Notes: generated by a model from the sequence alone, not told the origin. Numbered from the stretch's first letter, positions 1 to 6,188 are shown. The stretch: DNA of 9,628 nucleotides from Promethearchaeia archaeon (GCA_029856295.1 JAHQWS010000046.1:1-9628), one strand, 5' to 3'. Made by a program: numbers and translations.

Positions 1-1577
1 GTTTTATCGTACGTGATTGCATTAATTATGCTGGAAAATAGATATAGAGGTATAGCAACCCAAAAGAACATTATATAAAAGAGAGTATTTCCCACCACAC
101 AAACTAATGTTATAGTGAAACTGAAGTAAATCATCAGAATAATATAAGAGAATAGTGCAGCTTTCAATGCATTTTTGGATCCCGTGCCAATTTTATCCTG
201 TATAATCTTCTGAAAATATAGTCCGAATATGATATACATCAAAAGAGCAACACCTATGTAAATCGGCACAAAATAGATTTTATTTTGTAACGAAGGCAAT
301 ATACCTAAGTAATTAAGCCCTATTGAAAGATAAAGAATCAAAAAAAGTACCAACGATAAAAAAATTCCGACCAAAATTTCTCTTTTAACATCTAATTCTT
401 TGCCCTTAAAGGGTTCTAATAGTATTTCTTTCAGTGTTTTTCCTTTGCGATTGCCATCCCTCCAAAGGAGGATGAAAATTCCTAATACTTGGCCATAAAG
501 GAGCATCAAAACGAATCCTGCAACTGTTAATGGTAAATATAAGAAAAATGGCAATAAGATCAAGATTCCAGGAATAAAAAATATTAGAGAATAAAGTATT
601 GTCTTTATCGCGAAATTTTTCAAGGAAATGTCATCGCTACTTATCTCGTCGATCTTCGTTTCCTTGTTTTTTAAGAATGATCTAAATGTAGGGGCTAGTA
701 TAAGAAAAAAGAAGCCAATACCTCCAAAAAGCTGTAGCACGAGAATTAATGCTCTTATATTTGCATAATAGTTTTCATCGATTGGATCAACTTTGGGAAA
801 GGTGCTTTTAACCCAATCCCTTGCCTCTCTTATAAACGAAGAATCATACGGCGTAATAAAATGATCAGAGTTATCATCATAAAATAGTTTTGTCGCATCT
901 CCATCTTCAAAACTACCATACAGAGTGTTAACTTTGACATCAGCAGCATCCATATCTAACCTATCAGCAATTTCTTGTTTAGCAGTTTTTAGATCACGTC
1001 CCTCATCGTATTTGGCAAGAATCATAAGAATATTTAGAGTCCTGTTTTCACAATCATCATCATCAATGGACAACCCCGTACCAATTCCAATAAAACACTT
1101 AAAATCCTTGTCATCCTTAACAATTGCATTCCCAGGACCTCCCCCCATCGAATAGCCAATGTATCCTAATTTATGTATGTATATATCTCCACGGGTCTCA
1201 AGATATTTCTTAATAGCTTTGACATCTTGAGTTAATAAATTACGGTTTATCTCACCAGAACTCTGTCCATGACCTCTAAAATCAAATGCTATTGCTACAA
1301 ATCCTGAAGCAGCAAGCTCTATAGCAAATTCCTTTAACATCTCTTTATTTACCATTACTCCATGACCAATCAATATTGCTGGTTTTCTTTTCCCTCCATT
1401 GTCTGGTTCGAAAACGTTAAATGATATTGTTTCTCCATCTTTAGTTTCTACGGTTTTCCCATATGTAATCTTAATATCTGGAGGAATTGTAAAAATAAGA
1501 AATGTCCCAATAATGAACATTGAAAGAAATGCTAATATCAATATTTTTTTTTTTTTATCCATGGTGTTTCGTTCCAT
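1..1577 (-). CDS. Membrane-anchored alpha/beta hydrolase with multi-pass C-terminal domain (partial, copy 1)
   Basis: The gene is open from ATG at 1577 to the left window edge, 525 codons without a stop or frameshift when read codon by codon. The product has an N-terminal membrane anchor (about residues 12-31), an alpha/beta hydrolase domain (about 35-262) and a multi-pass membrane domain from about residue 272. Catalytic features visible are the GHG oxyanion region (71-73), nucleophile elbow GYSMGG with Ser143, probable acid Asp191 and His239 in DNSDHF. It matches the complete paralogue at 1955-3715, at about 76% identity over the first 270 residues by hand count. From that alignment about 39 C-terminal residues lie outside the window, for a full length near 564. 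The start at 1577 aligns exactly with the paralogue's start; an in-frame ATG at 1562 is the alternative. The cytoplasmic linker before the second membrane block is about 22 residues shorter than in copy 2. Substrate is unknown; esterase, lipase or peptidase activity would all fit. The catalytic domain's side of the membrane is not settled by the sequence. Confidence 0.9.
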   Translation of the reverse strand, partial: MERNTMDKKKKILILAFLSMFIIGTFLIFTIPPDIKITYGKTVETKDGETISFNVFEPDNGGKRKPAILIGHGVMVNKEMLKEFAIELAASGFVAIAFDFRGHGQSSGEINRNLLTQDVKAIKKYLETRGDIYIHKLGYIGYSMGGGPGNAIVKDDKDFKCFIGIGTGLSIDDDDCENRTLNILMILAKYDEGRDLKTAKQEIADRLDMDAADVKVNTLYGSFEDGDATKLFYDDNSDHFITPYDSSFIREARDWVKSTFPKVDPIDENYYANIRALILVLQLFGGIGFFFLILAPTFRSFLKNKETKIDEISSDDISLKNFAIKTILYSLIFFIPGILILLPFFLYLPLTVAGFVLMLLYGQVLGIFILLWRDGNRKGKTLKEILLEPFKGKELDVKREILVGIFLSLVLFLILYLSIGLNYLGILPSLQNKIYFVPIYIGVALLMYIIFGLYFQKIIQDKIGTGSKNALKAALFSYIILMIYFSFTITLVCVVGNTLFYIMFFWVAIPLYLFSSIINAITYDK

Positions 1578-1596
1578 GATAATCCACTTTAGAAAG

Positions 1597-1610
1597 TTTA
1601 TTTTTAAATA
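1597..1610 (-). promoter_or_regulatory. Candidate TATA box for hydrolase copy 1
   Basis: On the minus strand this reads TATTTAAAAATAAA, centred about 27 nt before the ATG at 1577. If it is used, transcription would begin at or next to the start codon, giving a leaderless mRNA, in line with the lack of a convincing Shine-Dalgarno site (only a weak GTGG precedes the ATG). The region is very AT-rich, so chance matches are likely. Confidence 0.35.
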
Positions 1611-1623
1611 CAATTATAAAATT

Positions 1624-1667
1624 ATGATTAAAATATTGTCTTTTATCCTTAAAAAGTTTTAAAAATT
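1624..1667 (-). promoter_or_regulatory. Upstream block conserved between the two hydrolase copies
   Basis: This block aligns with 3783-3825 upstream of the second hydrolase. Both read, on the minus strand, AATTTTTAAA then TTTTTAAG, then AAGACAATATT and a final AATCAT, with few substitutions. It lies 47 nt before the ATG here and 68 nt in the other copy. The flanking spacer is much less conserved, so the block was either retained by selection as a promoter or regulator site or is the best-preserved part of the duplication. Its TTTTTAAG part could be a second TATA element giving a leadered transcript. Confidence 0.4.
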
Positions 1668-1733
1668 TACTAATTGATTTATCAGTTTTTTGAATTATAG
1701 AAAACGTGATGTAAATAGCTATTTTACTCATTT

Positions 1734-1762
1734 CTTTAAATTATTAATGAATAATTTTTATC
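1734..1762. repeat. Dispersed intergenic repeat, copy A (diverged)
   Basis: The first 18 nt, CTTTAAATTATTAATGAA, are identical to 6175-6192; after two mismatches nine more bases match, for 27 of 29. The preceding nine bases also match partly (6 of 9). Copy B (3927-3954) and copy C (6161-6188) are the better-preserved members. Copy A lies about 157 nt before hydrolase copy 1 and 14 nt after the stop of the small ORF at 1776-1892. Confidence 0.6.
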
Positions 1763-1775
1763 CTTGAATTTATTT

Positions 1776-1892
1776 TTAAGTGTAAATATAAAACACTCCA
1801 TAAAGCTCTTCCCTCTCACTATTTTTTAATGAGGAAGATTCTTTATCAAGAGTATTGTATAAATCCAGAGGGTCCGATTGTAATTTGCTCAT
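1776..1892 (-). CDS. Possible small ORF, 38 residues, unknown function
   Basis: This ATG-to-TAA frame lies in the 377-bp spacer between the two hydrolase genes (1578-1954). It encodes a 38-residue, Ser/Glu/Lys/Leu-rich peptide starting MSKLQSDPLDLYNTL and ending in an aromatic tail, LYGVFYIYT. Its composition resembles a soluble protein start more than random AT-rich translation. No Shine-Dalgarno site precedes it, and an oligo-T terminator (1923-1941) lies just upstream, so it would need its own promoter. It could be a genuine small protein, the remnant of a longer gene, or chance. I recognise no family. The rest of this spacer holds the hydrolase upstream elements and repeat copy A. Confidence 0.3.
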   Translation of the reverse strand: MSKLQSDPLDLYNTLDKESSSLKNSEREELYGVFYIYT

Positions 1893-1922
1893 ATTATTTC
1901 AAGAAAAATTCAGTTACTTATG

Positions 1923-1941
1923 AAAAAAAGAGTAAAAAAAA
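1923..1941 (-). terminator. Oligo-T terminator after hydrolase copy 2
   Basis: Read on the minus strand, eight T residues (1941-1934) and then seven more (1929-1923), separated by ACTC, begin 14 nt after the stop of the second hydrolase. Paired T-tracts without a hairpin are the usual archaeal intrinsic terminator. It suggests the two hydrolases are transcribed separately despite being in tandem. Confidence 0.6.
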
Positions 1942-1954
1942 TTCAAAATTAATT

Positions 1955-3715
1955 TCAATCATTAAAAATCATTATCATATCGAAACCAGACATAAAAGGC
2001 GATAATGTACCAATTAGACAAGTGAGAAAGAGAGTATTTATGATTGCTGCGATTAATATTCCTTGTTTCCCTAACTTCTGATATAATGTAGCTGAAATGA
2101 AATGTGATAAAAGAAATATTGGTACCGCAAAATATAAAAATTGGATAAAGAAAAAACCACCTAATAAAAAGCAAATTAACAAAATATAGGTGATAAAATA
2201 AACCATTTGTATACCGTAACTCACTAATGATGCCTTTAAGAGATTACTAGGCCCCTTGCCAATTCTTTTTTGTAAGATTTCTTGAAATAGCAAGCTAAAT
2301 ATGAAATACATCAAAAATACGACTAAAATATAAATTGGAATCCATAGTATCTTATTAAACAATGAAGGCACCAATCCTAAATAATTTAAACCAATTGAAA
2401 GATATAATATGAAATATAAGATAATAGCCAATCCAATTCCTAAAATTATTTGTTTCAAAATATTCTGTTGTGTTTCTATAAATGGTTTTTTGAGAAATTC
2501 TAAGAATGAAGTTTTTCTTTTTTTACATGTTCTCCAAAGTAATACAAAAACTCCGAAAACTTGACCATATAATAACATTAATGTAAATCCCGCGGTAGAC
2601 AAGGGTAAAAAAAGAAAGAAAGATACAAATAATATCATTCCAGGAATTGCTAGTATTAGCGAATAAATTATAGTTTTTAAGGAGATATTTTTGATTGTTT
2701 CTTTCTCCAATTCACTTCTAGCTTCTTCCAATTCTTTGGGTACAATTAATTCTTCATTACTTTCATTCAGCAAACTTTTTTTATCAGAAGGGTCTCGTCT
2801 GTGTTTCTTAAAAAAAGCATTAGATAGGGGTTCTATTATTAGAAAGAAAAATCCAATTCCCCCAATAAGTTGTAGAATTAGAATTAATGCCCTTAAATTA
2901 GCAAAAAAGTTTTGATCAACAGGGTCAACATTAGGAAATGTATTTATGACCCAATCTCTTGCCTCTCTTATAAAGTCTTGGTCGTATGCCGTAAGAAAAT
3001 GGTCAGAATTATCATCTAAATACAATTTTGTTGCATCCCCATCTTCAAAACTACCATATAATTTATTTACTTGAACATCATCTTCATCCATATCCAGTCT
3101 ATCGGCAATTTGTTTCTTACTTCTTTCAAGATCAAATGCTTGATCATATTTCGCTAAGATCATAAGAATATTTAAAGTTCTGTTAACGCAATCATCATCA
3201 TCGATACTTAAACTCGTTCCAATTCCAATAAAACATTTAAAATCATTATCATCTTTCACAATTTTATTTCCCGGATATCCTCCCATGGAATATCCAATGT
3301 ACCCCAGTTTATCTATATCTATATCTGCTCGATTTTCCAAATATCTTTTTATTGCTTTTACGTCGTTGATTAACAAATTCCTATTGAGATCACCTGAACT
3401 TTGTCCATGCCCTCTGAAATCAAATGTAATTGCTACAAATCCAGCTGCGGCTAATTCAATGGCATATTCTTTTAGCATTTCTTTATTAACCATTATACCA
3501 TGACCAATTATAATAGCGGGTTTCTCTTTCTTTCCATTATTTGGTTCAAAAACATTAAATGAAATTGTTTCTCCATCTTTTGTTTTAATGGTCTTATTAT
3601 ACGTTATATTAATGCTTGAAGGTGTTGTAAAAATTAAAAAAGTGCCTAAAATGAACATTGAAAGAAAAATTATAACTACTATCAATCTTTTTTTATCTGT
3701 AGCTTTTTGATCCAT
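1955..3715 (-). CDS. Membrane-anchored alpha/beta hydrolase with multi-pass C-terminal domain (copy 2)
   Basis: A complete 586-residue protein. Residues 12-31 form an N-terminal anchor and about 35-262 an alpha/beta hydrolase fold. The nucleophile elbow is GYSMGG (Ser143), the oxyanion region GHG (71-73), the likely acid Asp191 after the strand LNILMILAK, and the base His239 in DNSDHF. A membrane helix at about 272-294 is followed by a charged 55-residue linker rich in Glu, Lys and Ser (about 295-349). Then come roughly seven hydrophobic segments near 350-371, 374-394, 420-445, 457-477, 496-520, 521-546 and 552-575. The hydrolase part resembles dienelactone-hydrolase/CocE-like serine hydrolases; the membrane domain I cannot assign to a named family. 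The downstream tandem paralogue at 1-1577 shares the whole architecture, so this is a recent local duplication. The start ATG has no Shine-Dalgarno site. Role is unknown; processing of a lipid or peptide at the membrane is inference only. Confidence 0.93.
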   Translation of the reverse strand: MDQKATDKKRLIVVIIFLSMFILGTFLIFTTPSSINITYNKTIKTKDGETISFNVFEPNNGKKEKPAIIIGHGIMVNKEMLKEYAIELAAAGFVAITFDFRGHGQSSGDLNRNLLINDVKAIKRYLENRADIDIDKLGYIGYSMGGYPGNKIVKDDNDFKCFIGIGTSLSIDDDDCVNRTLNILMILAKYDQAFDLERSKKQIADRLDMDEDDVQVNKLYGSFEDGDATKLYLDDNSDHFLTAYDQDFIREARDWVINTFPNVDPVDQNFFANLRALILILQLIGGIGFFFLIIEPLSNAFFKKHRRDPSDKKSLLNESNEELIVPKELEEARSELEKETIKNISLKTIIYSLILAIPGMILFVSFFLFLPLSTAGFTLMLLYGQVFGVFVLLWRTCKKRKTSFLEFLKKPFIETQQNILKQIILGIGLAIILYFILYLSIGLNYLGLVPSLFNKILWIPIYILVVFLMYFIFSLLFQEILQKRIGKGPSNLLKASLVSYGIQMVYFITYILLICFLLGGFFFIQFLYFAVPIFLLSHFISATLYQKLGKQGILIAAIINTLFLTCLIGTLSPFMSGFDMIMIFND

Positions 3716-3739
3716 GATTCTAATCTTTAGTATTTTACT

Positions 3740-3748
3740 ATTTTATAG
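3740..3748 (-). promoter_or_regulatory. Candidate TATA box for hydrolase copy 2
   Basis: The minus strand reads CTATAAAAT, centred about 29 nt before the ATG at 3715. With no Shine-Dalgarno site near the start, this spacing points to a leaderless transcript, the same arrangement as in copy 1 although the element itself is not conserved between the copies. Confidence 0.4.
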
Positions 3749-3782
3749 TTGAGATAACAAGAGTCCTAATTAATCTTTGAAT

Positions 3783-3825
3783 ATGATTTAATATTGTCTT
3801 CTGTTCTTAAAAATGTTTAAAAATT
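3783..3825 (-). promoter_or_regulatory. Upstream block conserved between the two hydrolase copies
   Basis: This is the counterpart of 1624-1667. Shared words on the minus strand are AATTTTTAAA, TTTTTAAG, AAGACAATATT and AATCAT. It lies 68 nt before the ATG of this gene. It is the longest preserved stretch in the otherwise diverged 245-bp spacer 3716-3960, which also contains the TATA candidate and repeat copy B. Confidence 0.4.
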
Positions 3826-3926
3826 AGATAAAAATTTGTTTTTTAAATATTGAATAGATTTTTTCTGATTCTTTATAATTATAATATCTTTTAATAGGAA
3901 ACAATGTAAAATGCCATACACAAAGC

Positions 3927-3954
3927 ACAATTGCTTATCTCTTTAAATTATTAA
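3927..3954. repeat. Dispersed intergenic repeat, copy B (28 nt, exact match to copy C)
   Basis: It begins ACAATTGCTTATCTCT on the plus strand and continues to TTAAATTATTAA; all 28 bases recur at 6161-6188, while the adjoining two bases differ on both sides. Copy A at 1734-1762 is a diverged relative. Copy B lies six bases after the stop of the RHH-UPF0175 gene and about 212 nt before the start of hydrolase copy 2. Confidence 0.8.
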
Positions 3955-3960
3955 ACAATC

Positions 3961-4248
3961 TCATAAGATTTTCTTGAAATCTTCCATATTTAAATTAGAG
4001 AGAATACCCAGTTGAGACATTTTAAGAATGAGGTCATGCATAGAAACTCTCGCGATTTCCGCCGCTCGTTCAATGGAGATTTCTTTCATCATATATTTTT
4101 GGAGCGCAAAGTTCAAACGTTCTTGCTGTAAACCTTCGATTAATATTTTTCTTACTAATGCGGAGCGATCCAAATTTTCTTGTTCTGCGAGCTCCTCCAA
4201 TTCCTTAATTAAATCTTTTTCTAATCTCAAATTCATTTGTTTGGTCAT
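3961..4248 (-). CDS. Ribbon-helix-helix / UPF0175 family DNA-binding protein (antitoxin-like)
   Basis: A 95-residue protein with two parts. Residues 4-45 look like a ribbon-helix-helix (CopG/MetJ-type) domain: a short polar strand (QMNLRLEKD), a Leu/Glu-rich helix, the turn DRSALVRK and a second helix ending in EGLQQER. Residues 46-82 match the UPF0175 helix-turn-helix pattern: ALQKYMMKEISIERAAEIA, then a Ser-Met-Asp-Leu helix and a closing LGI. UPF0175 proteins are mostly archaeal and commonly act as antitoxins or transcription factors, often beside a PIN-domain partner (family knowledge). No toxin gene is seen next to it, so it may act alone as a regulator, possibly of the flanking MFS gene or of itself. 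The start is supported by a strong Shine-Dalgarno site seven bases upstream. The gene lies 110 bp after the MFS gene on the same strand, so co-transcription is possible. Confidence 0.85.
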   Translation of the reverse strand: MTKQMNLRLEKDLIKELEELAEQENLDRSALVRKILIEGLQQERLNFALQKYMMKEISIERAAEIARVSMHDLILKMSQLGILSNLNMEDFKKIL

Positions 4249-4254
4249 TTATCT

Positions 4255-4260
4255 TCCTCC
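4255..4260 (-). promoter_or_regulatory. Strong Shine-Dalgarno site of the RHH-UPF0175 gene
   Basis: GGAGGA on the minus strand, six bases before the A-rich gap and ATG at 4248. It is the only full-strength ribosome binding site in the window; most other genes have none. It fixes the start codon and implies a leadered or internal-operon transcript for this gene. Confidence 0.75.
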
Positions 4261-4358
4261 ATAGATTTAATCTTTTTTATTCTAATAATTTCTTCTGCTT
4301 TTTTACTAAAAAATATAAGAATCTCTGGTTTTAATGCGAATAGTATAATCTATCTAAT

Positions 4359-5660
4359 TTATTCAACTTTAGTTAAATCAGTTGCTTTAGTTTCCGGCAC
4401 CCATTTAATTACAATAGGGATAGCAATCAAGCATCCCGGAATGCATGCTATGAGGAATATAATCTCGAAATCTAACCATAATTTCATTATGGAAAATGAC
4501 AAAGTAGCCACTGCTATTAATATATAAGCAATAACCAAGAGATAAACTGAAATAGTTCCCCGATATTTAGTTGGCGTTAATTCAGCGATTATAATACCTG
4601 CTGTGATTGGAGTCGACCATAGTGCACCAATGAACAATCCAAAGAAAATTCCTGTAAGAATAAAATCACCAGCTCGGACAGAAATGATGCATAAGACCAA
4701 AAAGACGGGAATGGAAATCAGATGCGTATATAGTCCTGCCTTACGTCCAACTTTATCGTTAATTTTCCCTATAAATGCGCTCAATGGGATACCTGCTAAA
4801 AAACGAAGTAGCCAAATAAAGGTTACTTCATTGAACGTAAAATTTTGGGATAAATATGGTTCCATATATGACCCATATACAAATCCCCCCAAAACAGCTA
4901 AAACACCTACAATAAATGTAGCTATTATAAGCCTAAAATTTTTAAGTTTACGTATATTTTTCATTGCTTGAACGAAACTTTCTTTTTTAACTTGTTGCAT
5001 TTCAGGATGTGCAGCTCGTTGAGCTTTCATCGTTAAGTAAACACTAGATTCTTTAAGAGTAAAAATTGCCAATACTGTAATAACCAATCCAAAAGTAAGC
5101 GGTAGTAAATATAACACTCGCCAGTTAGCGTTAGAATCGGACATAAACAGGAAACGGAAAAGCAAAACTAATACAGGTCCAATTAAACCGAATATTCTAA
5201 CAACAGCTACGTATATGCCACGTTTTTCTTTTGGGCATTCTTCATTTATCAGTAACATTTGTATATCGGCACTTAGAAATATAGCCCCAAATAAGACGCC
5301 TAGAATGTATGTCCAAAAATTCTGGGCAAAGATACATAAAAGGGAACTCAAGGCCATCCCCGTCACATTAATTATTAAGGCAGGTTTCCGTCCATATCGA
5401 TCAGCGATATATCTAATTGCTAATGCAATCAACATAAAAATTGTTAATAATGACATTGCCATCCCATATTGGGCATAGGCTACATTCTCTGGAACTCCTT
5501 TAGAGATTAAAAACTCGTCCACAACAACGGATACAACTATATTATCCACATTTGAGTGAAAAACATCCACCAAATTAATCAACCCTAGTAATAAAACGCT
5601 ATAACGGACATACTTTTTCGTATAAGTTACTTTACATTCGTCTTGACTTTCTTCTGTCAT
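4359..5660 (-). CDS. MFS transporter, sugar-porter-like
   Basis: A 433-residue major facilitator with about twelve membrane segments in two halves joined by a charged central loop (about 205-240). Family motifs are clear: ADRYGRKP at 86-93 and NDKVGRKAG at 301-309 are the two halves' loop 2-3 motifs. Glu-x-x-Pro-x-x-x-Arg-Gly type signatures occur at 140-148 (EECPKEKRG) and 360-368 (ELTPTKYRG), and VPETK occurs at 421-425. These place it in the sugar porter/metabolite symporter branch rather than the drug-efflux branch. It is a plasma-membrane secondary transporter, presumably proton- or sodium-coupled. The substrate cannot be read from the sequence, and no catabolic gene lies beside it. It is divergent from the OFA transporter at 6254 across a 593-bp spacer. 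The start has a weak AGGTG site eight bases upstream. Confidence 0.9.
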   Translation of the reverse strand: MTEESQDECKVTYTKKYVRYSVLLLGLINLVDVFHSNVDNIVVSVVVDEFLISKGVPENVAYAQYGMAMSLLTIFMLIALAIRYIADRYGRKPALIINVTGMALSSLLCIFAQNFWTYILGVLFGAIFLSADIQMLLINEECPKEKRGIYVAVVRIFGLIGPVLVLLFRFLFMSDSNANWRVLYLLPLTFGLVITVLAIFTLKESSVYLTMKAQRAAHPEMQQVKKESFVQAMKNIRKLKNFRLIIATFIVGVLAVLGGFVYGSYMEPYLSQNFTFNEVTFIWLLRFLAGIPLSAFIGKINDKVGRKAGLYTHLISIPVFLVLCIISVRAGDFILTGIFFGLFIGALWSTPITAGIIIAELTPTKYRGTISVYLLVIAYILIAVATLSFSIMKLWLDFEIIFLIACIPGCLIAIPIVIKWVPETKATDLTKVE

Positions 5661-5668
5661 TTTATTTG

Positions 5669-5689
5669 CACCTATTTTTTTTATAAATT
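5669..5689 (-). promoter_or_regulatory. Start region of the sugar-porter-like gene: weak SD and TATA-like box
   Basis: On the minus strand AGGTG (5673-5669) sits eight bases before the ATG at 5660, and AATTTATAA (5689-5681) is centred about 25 nt before it. If the TATA-like box were used, the SD would not be in the mRNA. An alternative pair further up, CGAAAAG then TTTTAAAAAT (near 5708-5726), would give a leader of roughly 27 nt containing the SD. The sequence does not decide between them. Confidence 0.3.
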
Positions 5690-5822
5690 TGAATTTTTAA
5701 ATTTTGTTATTTTTAAAAGACTTTTCGATTTTTATTTTAGGGATTGTTCGAAAATAACTTCCTCATAAATTTTTTATAAACACGAGATTTTTAAAGTTTT
5801 TCACATTTTTAATAATTTTGCA

Positions 5823-5942
5823 GTGGAAATACCTGTATTTCCATTAGTTTTCTCAAAAAAGGGAATTTTCTGGAAATCTTATGATTTAACACCCAGTAGG
5901 ATGGAAGACGTTCAAAGTAAATTAAAACAAATGGGTCTCTAA
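5823..5942 (+). pseudogene. Possible gene remnant or small ORF in the divergent spacer
   Basis: A frame opening at GTG 5823 (open upstream to 5769) runs 39 codons to TAA at 5940-5942. It encodes a peptide that starts VEIPVFPLVFSKKG and ends in a charged helix, MEDVQSKLKQMGL, which looks like the C-terminus of a folded protein. No ATG, Shine-Dalgarno site or upstream domain is present. I do not recognise the family. A perfect palindrome overlaps its first codons. It could be the tail of a decayed gene, a small protein or chance. Confidence 0.25.
5824..5843. promoter_or_regulatory. Perfect palindrome, operator-like
   Basis: TGGAAATAC and GTATTTCCA are exact inverted repeats of nine bases separated by CT. 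The size and two-fold symmetry suit a dimeric repressor site. It lies in the spacer between the divergent MFS genes, 163 nt before the start of the minus-strand gene and about 410 nt before the plus-strand gene. That is far for simple promoter blocking, so its target is uncertain. Confidence 0.45.
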
Positions 5943-6015
5943 GATTTACAATTCAAAATTAAATAATATGGTTTTTTTTTCATGAGGTCGCAAATTAATC
6001 TTAATCGCCTTGTAG

Positions 6016-6180
6016 ATTCCTACTCCTGAAGCTAATCATACAGAAAATAGATTAAAATTAACATTAAAAGATGGAAAAATTGTAAATAAATTTTATCCTT
6101 TATTTAATCTAATGAAGGATTATACTATACCTACGAATTTTTCAATGAGCTTTAATTTTAACAATTGCTTATCTCTTTAA
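6016..6180 (+). pseudogene. Possible second remnant in the divergent spacer
   Basis: This is a 54-codon stretch without stops, in a different frame from the remnant at 5823-5942. It starts right after TAG at 6013-6015 and ends at TAA 6178-6180. The translation has a protein-like middle (TENRLKLTLKDGKIVNKF, then PLFNLMKDY) but no start codon near its beginning; the only in-frame ATG codons are late. Its last codons fall inside repeat copy C, so the end is not original coding sequence. Together with the upstream fragment it suggests a decayed gene in the 593-bp spacer, but a chance opening in AT-rich DNA is possible. Confidence 0.2.
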
Positions 6181-6188
6181 ATTATTAA
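6161..6188. repeat. Dispersed intergenic repeat, copy C (28 nt, exact match to copy B)
   Basis: It is identical over 28 bases to 3927-3954, and its right part plus the following bases (to about 6203) match copy A at 1734-1762. Copy C therefore bridges the other two and is probably closest to the ancestral element, whose full length would be about 43 nt. It ends 65 nt before the start of the OFA transporter gene. Confidence 0.8.

Noticed and set aside
1399..1662. Plus-strand 87-codon ORF across the start of hydrolase copy 1
   Set aside because: It is antisense to the N-terminal coding region and upstream block of the hydrolase; its runs of Phe, Ile and Lys reflect A/T tracts, and the opposite strand has a clear homologous gene.
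1806..1842. Imperfect stem CTTCCCTC / GAGGAAG in the hydrolase spacer, considered as a small RNA or terminator
   Set aside because: The stem contains a bulge and a long A/T loop and sits inside a plausible small ORF; no promoter or T-tract supports an RNA gene.
4603..4971. Plus-strand 122-codon ORF
   Set aside because: It lies wholly antisense inside the sugar-porter-like gene, whose motifs are read on the other strand.
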